NCBI RefSeq assembly: GCF_900299525.1
Contig: NZ_OMKA01000030.1
Span: 1-46,949 of the forward strand
Reading direction: 5' to 3'
DNA: 46,949 nt
DNA from: Aquimarina sp. Aq78
GTDB taxonomy: Bacteria; Bacteroidota; Bacteroidia; Flavobacteriales; Flavobacteriaceae
This document shows positions 8,820-16,143 of the stretch, piece after piece (within the stretch, counting starts at the first letter, position 1; the number at the start of each line of letters is the position of its first letter). A program made the translations under genes and the position numbers. The notes below the pieces were generated by a model. It searched no databases and was not told where the DNA came from. It worked only from the letters and a program-made list of their open reading frames with translations.

Positions 8820-9875
8820 TTATGGTTTTTTAATAACTTCAATTTCAAAAAGTTTATCCCAGTTTTTACCGGTTACAAATAGCCGTTTGGTGTCTTCATT
8901 ATAAGCTATACCATTTAGTACATCTAATTTTTCATGCTGGGTTACTTTTTTACGAAGACCGCTAAGGTTAATTACAGCTTCTAGAGCACCACTATTGGGA
9001 TTAATTATAGCAATCCCATCCTTTTGCCAAGTATTAGCGTAAATTTTTCCGTCAACCCATTCTAATTCATTAAACCTGGATTTAACACCTTTGTTTGTCG
9101 TAACTTCTATATAATCTTCTTCAGCAAGTGTATTAGGGTTAAGTATCCATATTTTTTCTGTACCATCACTTTTATAGATCTTATTTCCATTATTACATAA
9201 TCCCCAACCTTCTTTACTTTGATTATATGCAAAACTTCCAGTTTTTTCTAAGGTATTAAGATTATAGATAAATCCTTCTTTAGATGTCCAGGTCAGTTGA
9301 AATATTTTATCATTCATAATCGTAATTCCTTCGGCAAAATATTCTTTTGCGATATCTATTTTTACAAGAACTTCTCCAGTTTTATAGTTAAGCTTTCTTA
9401 AAGAAGACATTCCTTTTTTACCAGTACTTTCATATAACGTATCTCCAAAAAATTCTAGTCCTTGGGTAAAGGCTTTTTTATCATGAGGATATTCTGCAAT
9501 AATTTTATAAGAATACAATTTTGGAGATATATTATTAAGAAAAGCAACTTTTTTGCTTATTGTATCTATATTTCCATCATAAAAAACTTGAGCGGTTAGG
9601 ATATGATTTCCTAATTTTTCATCATCTATTTTTTCTTCATAACTAAAATCTTTTTTAGAAGCTACTTTTTTATTGTCTAAAAGAAAGGTGACAGAATCAA
9701 TTTTTATATTTTGAGAGTTTATGATGTTTGCTTTTATCGTCTCACCAAGCATAAATTTTGTTTTATTATCCTCGGTACTGATAGAAAAATATTTTTTTTG
9801 CTTATTCTGATTACTTCCACAAGAAAAACTGAGTATACTTAAAATAATGATGACGAAGGAGTTATGGATCTTCAT
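8820..9875 (-). CDS. Glutaminyl-peptide cyclotransferase, lipoprotein form
   Basis: This 351-residue protein should convert N-terminal Gln of exported proteins to pyroglutamate. The lipoprotein signal ends in a lipobox (SFSCG, Cys about 19). A beta-sandwich-like segment (about 40-115) precedes the beta-propeller of plant/bacterial-type glutamine cyclotransferases (about 120-351): YPHDKKAFTQGLEF, YESTGKKGMSSLRK, EGWGLCNNGNKIYKSDGT, FNELEWVDGKIYANTWQKDGI and LNGIAYNEDTKRLFVTGKNWDKLFEI, all family signatures. The lipobox places it at the periplasmic membrane face. Several exported proteins in this window have mature N-termini predicted to begin with Gln, which are plausible substrates. Confidence 0.9.
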   Translation of the reverse strand: MKIHNSFVIIILSILSFSCGSNQNKQKKYFSISTEDNKTKFMLGETIKANIINSQNIKIDSVTFLLDNKKVASKKDFSYEEKIDDEKLGNHILTAQVFYDGNIDTISKKVAFLNNISPKLYSYKIIAEYPHDKKAFTQGLEFFGDTLYESTGKKGMSSLRKLNYKTGEVLVKIDIAKEYFAEGITIMNDKIFQLTWTSKEGFIYNLNTLEKTGSFAYNQSKEGWGLCNNGNKIYKSDGTEKIWILNPNTLAEEDYIEVTTNKGVKSRFNELEWVDGKIYANTWQKDGIAIINPNSGALEAVINLSGLRKKVTQHEKLDVLNGIAYNEDTKRLFVTGKNWDKLFEIEVIKKP

Positions 9876-9929
9876 TGTGATAATTAAATTTTAAGCAAGA
9901 TATTTATTTTAATTGGGTTTAAAAAATCA

Positions 9930-9959
9930 TTGTTTTATATCCTAAAGATTGTATCTTTG
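9930..9959 (+). promoter_or_regulatory. Promoter of the SRP RNA gene
   Basis: TTG (9930-9932), a 19-base spacer, then TATCTTTG (9952-9959): a textbook Bacteroidota -33/-7 promoter (TTTG, about 19 bases, TAnnTTTG). The RNA begins about 5 bases downstream. Confidence 0.85.
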
Positions 9960-9963
9960 CATC

Positions 9964-10057
9964 GGCAAGTCCTACACAACTAGCTCCTGTTGAATCCTCC
10001 AGGGCGGGAACGCAGCAAAGGTAGACGGTTGTAGCAGTGTGATGTAGGTAGCTTGCC
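9964..10057 (+). ncRNA. ffs: Signal recognition particle RNA (4.5S type)
   Basis: About 94 nt. Closing helices GGCAAG (9964-9969) with CTTGCC (10052-10057) and CCTACA with TGTAGG form the long rod. The apical domain contains CCAGGGCGGGAACGCAGCA, the conserved asymmetric loop region that binds Ffh and FtsY. Seven T residues (10058-10064) follow the closing helix as a terminator, and a consensus promoter lies just before it. The RNA guides ribosomes making membrane and secreted proteins to the translocon. The remaining sequence between 9876 and 10182 holds only its promoter and that of the next gene. Confidence 0.95.
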
Positions 10058-10169
10058 TTTTTTTGTGCCCTAATTTTTGATGTTATTTAATAAATATCAA
10101 TACATAAATCACCATCATCGTTTCCTATCATTTTATATTTTGAGATTAGTAGATCGTTAATCAGAATTG

Positions 10170-10177
10170 TATATTTG
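10170..10177 (+). promoter_or_regulatory. -7 box TATATTTG before the SDR gene
   Basis: A consensus -7 box ends 5 bases before the SDR ATG at 10183. No convincing -33 box is at the right distance. If used, transcription would start at or next to the ATG, giving a nearly leaderless mRNA. Confidence 0.5.
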
Positions 10178-10182
10178 CGATT

Positions 10183-11004
10183 ATGAGTACGAATCAAAAA
10201 GATACTGTAGTTTTAATAACAGGTGGGTCTTCTGGGATAGGGAAATCAATAGGAATATTTTTAGCAGAAAGAGGGTATATTGTATACGGTACAAGTCGTA
10301 ATCCATCTCGATTTTCTGATTTTGAGTTTTTTACACTTTTGGAGCTTGATGTTGCCGATACTAATAGTATCGAATCTGCTATTGCAACAATAGAACAAAA
10401 ACATGGGCGATTAGATGTGCTAATCAATAATGCTGGAGCAGGTATTACTGGTCCGATAGAGGAAATCCCTAATGAAGAAATAGTACGAAATTTTACTACA
10501 AATTATTTTGGTCCAATTAATGTTACTAAAGCTGTTTTGCCAGTAATGAGAAAACAAGGTAGTGGCTTAATTATTAACATCACCTCTATAGCTGGATATA
10601 TGGGACTGCCATATAGAGGGATTTATAGCGCTTCTAAAGCGGCATTAGAGATGACTACAGAAGCATGGCGGATGGAATTAAAGAGTTTTAATATTAGAAT
10701 GACAAATGTGGCTCCTGGTGATTTTGCAACCAATATTGCTGCTGGGCGCTACCATGCTCCAGTTATTGAAAATTCACCATATGAAAAATCATATGGTGAT
10801 ACACTAAAACTAATGGATAGCCATGTAGATTCGGGTAATGATCCTTTAGAAATGGCTGAAGCTGTTTTTAAGATTATAAAAAATAAAAAACCAAAGGTGC
10901 ATTATAAGGTTGGAGCATTTATGCAAAAATTTTCTATTGTACTAAAAAGAATATTACCAGACAGAGTATATGAGAAAATGCTAATGAATCATTATAAATT
11001 ATGA
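10183..11004 (+). CDS. Short-chain dehydrogenase/reductase (classical SDR)
   Basis: A 273-residue NAD(P)-dependent oxidoreductase with a Rossmann fold. The cofactor motif TGGSSGIG is at residues 13-20, NNAG at 82-85, catalytic Ser at 135 (INITSIAG) and Tyr148/Lys152 in YSASK. Arg residues after the second strand (TSRNPSR) suggest NADP preference. The C-terminal part (VAPGDFATNI, then HYKVGAFMQKFSIVLKRILPD) resembles SDRs acting on steroid, retinoid or lipid-like substrates, but the substrate is not readable. It stands alone on the plus strand between the SRP RNA gene and the transaldolase gene, with its own -7 box. Confidence 0.9.
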   Translation: MSTNQKDTVVLITGGSSGIGKSIGIFLAERGYIVYGTSRNPSRFSDFEFFTLLELDVADTNSIESAIATIEQKHGRLDVLINNAGAGITGPIEEIPNEEIVRNFTTNYFGPINVTKAVLPVMRKQGSGLIINITSIAGYMGLPYRGIYSASKAALEMTTEAWRMELKSFNIRMTNVAPGDFATNIAAGRYHAPVIENSPYEKSYGDTLKLMDSHVDSGNDPLEMAEAVFKIIKNKKPKVHYKVGAFMQKFSIVLKRILPDRVYEKMLMNHYKL

Positions 11005-11155
11005 TTTTTACTTCTGTAATTAGATATAAGAGCTTTATAGATAAAAGATATTTTTTTAATTAACAAAAAGATTTTATTAGCCTACAACGATTATTTTTAT
11101 ATTCGCGATCTATAAAAGAGCAAAATTTATACACAACAATTTTAAAAACAATACT

Positions 11156-11809
11156 ATGAAATTTTTTATTGATACTGCAAATCTTGATCAGATTAAGGAA
11201 GCGCAAGACTTAGGAGTTCTGGATGGAGTAACTACAAACCCATCTTTGATGGCTAAAGAAGGTATCACTGGTAAAGAAAATATTATTAATCACTATAAAA
11301 AGATATGTGAAATCGTAACCGGAGATGTAAGTGCAGAGGTAATTTCTACAGATTTTGACGGTATTATTAAAGAAGGAGAAGAGCTGGCTAAGCTTCATGA
11401 TCAGATTATTGTAAAAGTACCAATGATCAAAGATGGTATAAAAGCAATAAAATACTTTAGCGATAAAGGAATTAAGACCAATTGTACTTTGGTGTTTTCT
11501 GCAGGGCAGGCTTTACTTGCAGCTAAGGCAGGAGCCACATATGTTTCTCCGTTTATTGGTAGATTAGATGATATTTCTACAGATGGACTTAATCTTATCG
11601 CAGAGATTAGATTGATTTATGATAATTACGGATTTGATACACAGATTTTGGCAGCTTCAGTAAGACATACAATGCACGTAATTGATTGTGCTAAGATTGG
11701 TGCAGATGTAATGACAGGACCTCTTTCTTCTATTGAAGGATTACTTAAACATCCACTAACCGATATTGGTCTTGCAAAGTTTCTTGCAGATTATAAAAAA
11801 GGAAATTAA
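11156..11809 (+). CDS. tal: Transaldolase, TalC/fructose-6-phosphate aldolase-type
   Basis: This 217-residue small-type transaldolase acts in the non-oxidative pentose phosphate pathway, moving a dihydroxyacetone unit by Schiff-base chemistry. The start KFFIDTANLDQIK, the motif DGVTTNPSLMAKEG (about 23-36) and catalytic Lys87 in IIVKVPM are all present. The region AGATYVSPFIGRLDD carries Phe133 where E. coli fructose-6-phosphate aldolase has Tyr; Phe at this position is linked to transaldolase rather than aldolase activity, so I favour transaldolase. The family is decameric. The gene is single and ends at a hairpin shared with the convergent gene. Confidence 0.92.
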   Translation: MKFFIDTANLDQIKEAQDLGVLDGVTTNPSLMAKEGITGKENIINHYKKICEIVTGDVSAEVISTDFDGIIKEGEELAKLHDQIIVKVPMIKDGIKAIKYFSDKGIKTNCTLVFSAGQALLAAKAGATYVSPFIGRLDDISTDGLNLIAEIRLIYDNYGFDTQILAASVRHTMHVIDCAKIGADVMTGPLSSIEGLLKHPLTDIGLAKFLADYKKGN

Positions 11810-11840
11810 TTTAGTTTTTCCTTACCCATAAAATTTTATA

Positions 11841-11867
11841 AAAAGCTGCTCTATTGAGTGGCTTTTT
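11841..11867 (+). terminator. Hairpin terminator between convergent genes
   Basis: AAAAGCTGCTC (11841-11851) pairs with GAGTGGCTTTT (11856-11866), 11 bp with two G-U pairs and a TATT loop, with T residues to 11867. It terminates the transaldolase transcript and overlaps the first base of the stop codon of the minus-strand gene at 11866. The A-run on the left arm gives a T-run on the other strand, so it may work in both directions. Confidence 0.8.
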
Positions 11868-13311
11868 AATTTTCTAAACTTGCCAATTGCGTATATTGCA
11901 TGAGTTGCTTCTCAAAAACAGAGGCAAACAAATCTGTGCTTGGGTTTATTATCTTACCTTCTTGATTTACAAGAATGACTTTATTTCTATAATGAATAAC
12001 CAATTCTTCTGAAGAACATTTTGGATGTTTAAATTCGTATTCATTATCCAAATTGTAATGATGCCTTTTTATAGTTTTTAACCAATTTTTTGTTTGATCA
12101 GGGTCAATATTTACAGCAATAAAATCGATGCCAGGATACAAAGAACTAAGATACGTTGCTTTTTCATGAGCCTTTACATAATGATCTTTACTTTCTATCG
12201 ACCAAAAATATAAAGCAGTAACTGGTTTGCTAAAAAGCGATGATAATTTCACAGTTTCACCTTTTGAAGTAATTAAATCCTGATCTGGAATAATTTTGTT
12301 TGGCCTTAATTTTGAAATATGCCTGGCAAGTTTTCTTAATTCTTTTTGCGATCGATTACTGGTGCTTACTGATAGGTAATGTTTTAAAGCTATGTCTGAT
12401 TCTTTATTATTTTTACTATCATCCAATAAAAAACGAATAGTAGATCTCCTTAATAAGTTATTTTTGATATACGAATGCTCTACAACATTATCAATTAAGT
12501 CCAGTTTATAAATAAAATTTTCTAAATCATCATTATGTCGTAGTTGATTATCGATATTAGAAAGAGAAGCATTAGTAAAGTAACAATTTAAAAACCAATT
12601 ATAAGAATATAGTCTCTTTAATTCATCATCATTAAAATCAATCTGATTTCTATAATTAAAAAAAGAAGCAGACAATTCTTTAGTTGCATTGGGACCACCC
12701 ATTTCGTAGCGACTATTAAAATAGAATTCATGCCTCATATAATACTCAAATATAAAACTCGCTTGAGTAAGCTTTTTTGCCAAATTACTCAACTCATTTT
12801 TGTTGACCAACTTTTCAAAAGCAGTAGATTTTATATTTAATAAAGAATCTTGATTTTTTTTGAAATACGAAGAAGACTGCCTAAAACTTGTTCTTTTTAG
12901 ACTTTCACGCTCAATTTCGTTTTGTAAAAATAAATCGATTAAAAAATTATTTTTCCCCGAACCTTCACCTGTAAAAACAAGAGATTCGTCAAATTCTAAT
13001 GTATTTAACCGAATCAGTACACTATCCCCTTTTTCGAGAAGTACCACTTGGTATTCTGGATTATGTTTAAAAGAATATAGGCCATCTTCTAAATTTTCTA
13101 TTTTATGTAGAAATCTATTGTTTTTATCAAGCTGAATAGTATCCCTATAATCATAACCCTTAGATAAAATAACATAGTTAGTATTTGGGTTTACAATTTC
13201 ACCTCCAAAATAAGTATATTCTTTATTGTCTTTTTCAGAAGAACCACAACTGCATACAAAGCATGATAAAAAAGAAACTTGAACAAAATATCTTAATACG
13301 GAAAACTGCAT
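11866..13311 (-). CDS. Lipoprotein with TlpA/thioredoxin-like fold lacking the CxxC active site
   Basis: A 481-residue protein with a lipoprotein signal (FVCSCGSS, Cys about 22). The N-terminal part (about 30-115) looks like the DUF4369-type beta domain often fused to TlpA in Bacteroidota, ending FTGEGSGKNNFL. A long helical middle follows (about 120-335). The C-terminal domain (about 340-475) starts PDQDLITSKGETVKLSSL and continues VTALYFWSIESKDHYVKA, exactly where a TlpA protein would have W-C-x-x-C. Both cysteines are absent (WSIESK), so redox activity is unlikely; a binding or structural role is more probable. It is a single gene, convergent with the transaldolase gene. Confidence 0.75.
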   Translation of the reverse strand: MQFSVLRYFVQVSFLSCFVCSCGSSEKDNKEYTYFGGEIVNPNTNYVILSKGYDYRDTIQLDKNNRFLHKIENLEDGLYSFKHNPEYQVVLLEKGDSVLIRLNTLEFDESLVFTGEGSGKNNFLIDLFLQNEIERESLKRTSFRQSSSYFKKNQDSLLNIKSTAFEKLVNKNELSNLAKKLTQASFIFEYYMRHEFYFNSRYEMGGPNATKELSASFFNYRNQIDFNDDELKRLYSYNWFLNCYFTNASLSNIDNQLRHNDDLENFIYKLDLIDNVVEHSYIKNNLLRRSTIRFLLDDSKNNKESDIALKHYLSVSTSNRSQKELRKLARHISKLRPNKIIPDQDLITSKGETVKLSSLFSKPVTALYFWSIESKDHYVKAHEKATYLSSLYPGIDFIAVNIDPDQTKNWLKTIKRHHYNLDNEYEFKHPKCSSEELVIHYRNKVILVNQEGKIINPSTDLFASVFEKQLMQYTQLASLEN

Positions 13312-13517
13312 TTCTGACGCTATAAAATTAACTTAACTATTTGCCCAAAAATAAAGGGAAACACCTACTACGGTTGTTAATTATAAGTTAATTCTATACA
13401 TATTAACGATTTGGAGCATTTAAATTTTCCAATTTCCAATTTTTTGATCACTAATAAGCTATAGAATAAGTCTTTGAAATTAATGATATATTGTTTCAGG
13501 TTCTGAATCCATTTATC

Positions 13518-13525
13518 TACTTTTG
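13518..13525 (+). promoter_or_regulatory. -7 box TACTTTTG before the ABC-F gene
   Basis: TACTTTTG matches TAnnTTTG and lies 33 bases before the ATG at 13559. No well-spaced -33 TTG is visible. The rest of the 13312-13558 gap shows nothing else I recognise. Confidence 0.55.
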
Positions 13526-13558
13526 CGGCAAATTTAAATCTTACAATTTTTCATACTC

Positions 13559-15184
13559 ATGCTATCAGTTTCTAATCTTTCTGTTCAATTTGGTAAACGA
13601 ATACTTTTTGATGAAGTAAATACTTCTTTTATACAGGGCAATTGCTATGGTATTATTGGCGCCAATGGTGCCGGGAAATCCACATTTCTTAAAATTCTTT
13701 CTGGTGTAATGGAACCTACATCTGGACATGTACATCTAGAACCAGGGAAACGAATGTCTGTTTTAGAACAAAACCATTATGCATATGATGAGTATACAGT
13801 GCTGGAAGCTGTAATTATGGGGAATAAACCTTTATATAAAATAAAGAAAGAAATAGATGCCCTTTATGCAGATTATACAGATGAAAATGCAGAGAAAATA
13901 GGTGAGCTACAAGTACAGTTTGAAGAAATGAATGGTTGGAATGCTGATAGTGATGCAGCAGCAATGCTTTCTAATTTAGGTATCAAAGAAGAATTGCACT
14001 ATACCCAGATGTCTGATCTTGATACGAAACAACGTGTTAGAGTATTGATAGCACAATGTTTGTTTGGTAATCCTGATGTTTTAATAATGGATGAGCCAAC
14101 AAACGACTTAGATTATGAAACCATTTCATGGTTAGAAAGCTTTTTGGCAAACTTTGAGAATACAGTTATTGTGGTATCTCATGACCGTCACTTTTTAGAT
14201 GCAGTATGTACACATATTTCGGATATTGATTTTAGTAAAATTAATCACTATAGTGGTAATTATACGTTCTGGTATGAGTCTTCTCAATTAGCAGCAAGAC
14301 AAAGGGCCCAGCAGAATAAAAAAGCAGAAGAGAAGAAAAAAGAATTACAAGAGTTTATTGCACGATTTAGTGCGAACGTAGCAAAATCTAAACAAGCTAC
14401 TTCTCGTAAAAAAATGATAGAAAAACTTAATATCGAAGATATTAAACCATCAAGTCGTCGTTATCCTGCTATAATATTCGAAAGAGACAGAGAAGCAGGT
14501 GATCAAATCCTAAATGTAGAAGGATTAACAGCTAGCCAGGATGGAGATACACTATTTAAAGATATTGATATTAATTTAACCAAAGGGGATAAAGTTGTTA
14601 TCTTCTCTAAGGACTCAAGAGCTACAACTGCATTTTATCAGGCACTAAATGATAAACAAAAAGTAGACTCTGGTAAATTTAACTGGGGGATTACTACTAC
14701 TCAATCATATTTACCAGCAGATAATAGTGAATATTTTCAAAATGACCTTACACTAGTCGATTGGTTACGTCAATGGGCAACTACAGAAGAAGAAAGAGAA
14801 GAAGTATTTATTAGAGGGTTCTTAGGAAAAATGATTTTTAGTGGTGAAGAAGCATTAAAAAAATCAAATGTATTATCTGGAGGTGAAAAAGTTCGTTGTA
14901 TGTTATCTAAAATGATGATGACAAGAGCAAATGTATTGATGCTGGATGAGCCTACAAATCACCTTGATTTAGAATCAATTACTGCTTTTAATAACTCATT
15001 AAAAAAGTTTAAAGGTACAGTCTTATTTACTACTCATGATCACGAGTTTGCTCAAACTGTGGGTAACAGAGTAATCGAACTAACACCAAACGGAGTTATC
15101 GATCGTTATGCTACATTTGATGAGTATATGAGTGACCCAAAAATTAAAGAACTACGAGAAAAAATGTATGGCGTGAATGTTTAA
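13559..15184 (+). CDS. ABC-F family ATPase, YbiT-like, with one degenerate nucleotide site
   Basis: A 541-residue soluble protein with two ABC domains and the linker typical of ABC-F translation factors (about 230-310; FIARFSANVAKSKQATSRKK), no membrane segment. Overall it follows E. coli YbiT closely. Domain 1 has Walker A GANGAGKS (34-41) and Walker B LIMDEPTNDLD, but its signature is DLDTKQRVRVLIAQ instead of LSGGQ. Domain 2 has an intact signature (LSGGEKVR) and Walker B (LMLDEPTNHLD), but its Walker A is replaced by IFSKDSRATTAF, with no GxxGxGKS. In the closed dimer one ATP site is complete and the other has lost both halves. ABC-F proteins act at the ribosomal E site; target protection or translation tuning cannot be told apart here. 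Confidence 0.9.
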   Translation: MLSVSNLSVQFGKRILFDEVNTSFIQGNCYGIIGANGAGKSTFLKILSGVMEPTSGHVHLEPGKRMSVLEQNHYAYDEYTVLEAVIMGNKPLYKIKKEIDALYADYTDENAEKIGELQVQFEEMNGWNADSDAAAMLSNLGIKEELHYTQMSDLDTKQRVRVLIAQCLFGNPDVLIMDEPTNDLDYETISWLESFLANFENTVIVVSHDRHFLDAVCTHISDIDFSKINHYSGNYTFWYESSQLAARQRAQQNKKAEEKKKELQEFIARFSANVAKSKQATSRKKMIEKLNIEDIKPSSRRYPAIIFERDREAGDQILNVEGLTASQDGDTLFKDIDINLTKGDKVVIFSKDSRATTAFYQALNDKQKVDSGKFNWGITTTQSYLPADNSEYFQNDLTLVDWLRQWATTEEEREEVFIRGFLGKMIFSGEEALKKSNVLSGGEKVRCMLSKMMMTRANVLMLDEPTNHLDLESITAFNNSLKKFKGTVLFTTHDHEFAQTVGNRVIELTPNGVIDRYATFDEYMSDPKIKELREKMYGVNV

Positions 15185-15714
15185 TTTTATTGCCAAAATC
15201 AATAAATAACAAATTAATTTTAGAGTTGTATCTTATAATTCTATACATCTTTCCATATATAGTATTCCCTAATAAGGAAATTAATTAAAACTATTTTAGG
15301 AGTGTAACTGTGTTTTGAAAAATCTAAAAGATAATTTCAAAATACGAGGTTAGCTCTGTCTATAACTTAAGTTGGCAAGTACATTAGTATGATCTTGAAA
15401 CTATAGTTATGATCATTTAGCAACATATATGTTGCTGAATATTTAACATGTCCAGATTTTAAATAAAAAAATCATCACCCAAAAACTTTCCTGTAGACAT
15501 GAAATTGAACAACACTTATTTTGTTAAATAAATCGTTAAGTTATTGACTTTCAAAAAAATAAAAACTATTTTAGAGGTATGTTATGCGGTTGTCTTTTAT
15601 TATTTATATAAAAGTATAAGCTTTCACCATATTCCTTCCCCAAAAGCCGAAAGTAATTACCGATTTAACGAATAGTTAATACAACTTTCACAAGCGATTT
15701 ATAAAATAGTATCG
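15185..15714. other. 530-base intergenic region
   Basis: No open frame of 60 codons. Apart from the palindrome listed at 15415-15440, I see a short repeated phrase (AAACTATTTTAG near 15290 and 15564) and no terminator after the ABC-F gene. Otherwise featureless and AT-rich; the promoter of the lipoprotein/T9SS pair should lie in its right part but no clear -7 box was found. Confidence 0.6.
15415..15440. promoter_or_regulatory. Perfect 18-bp palindrome, operator or small hairpin candidate
   Basis: AGCAACATATATGTTGCT at 15419-15436 is a perfect palindrome. Pairing extends four more positions on each side (ATTT with GAAT, one wobble), 26 bases in all. No T-run follows, so it is not a terminator. 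It lies about 275 bases before the gene at 15715 and may be a protein-binding site. Confidence 0.5.
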
Positions 15715-16140
15715 ATGTTATTGAGAAAAATTATAAGTATCCTTTTTTTTGGTTTAACCATATTTTCTTTTGCCCAGTGTAAAACTGTAGAAAATAAAAC
15801 TACACAAGATAAACCATCACATCAGCCCGTTACACCTATGAAAAATGATATGATTATTTCAAAACCAAATAGAAATAAGTCGATGGTCCTTCATATTAAA
15901 AAGATAATAAAGCCAGGAGATCCAGCTACTCATTTTGAATATAATGTATATAACGCCATAACAAAAAAAAATATAAAACAAGGCTATTTTAGAGGATCTA
16001 ATGTTGATTGGAATGATAATACCTCTATAAAACTTGTTCCTTACATCGGGATGGAACAAAAACCAACTTCTGAAAATCCTGATGATTTACTTCTGTCAAA
16101 AACTCAAACACAAATAACAATTATTAATTTAAACAACTAA
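15715..16140 (+). CDS. Putative small lipoprotein of unknown function
   Basis: A 141-residue protein with a hydrophobic leader (about 1-20) ending FSFAQC, a possible lipobox with Cys21, although AQC is not an ideal lipobox. A low-complexity linker (KTVENKTTQDKPSHQP) and a C-terminal beta-rich segment follow, with SMVLHIKKIIKPGD and HFEYNVYNAITKKNIKQGYF. I do not recognise the family. Its stop is 3 bases before the ATG of the large T9SS-sorted protein, so the two are almost certainly co-transcribed and may act together at the cell surface. Confidence 0.65.
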   Translation: MLLRKIISILFFGLTIFSFAQCKTVENKTTQDKPSHQPVTPMKNDMIISKPNRNKSMVLHIKKIIKPGDPATHFEYNVYNAITKKNIKQGYFRGSNVDWNDNTSIKLVPYIGMEQKPTSENPDDLLLSKTQTQITIINLNN

Positions 16141-16143
16141 CTC

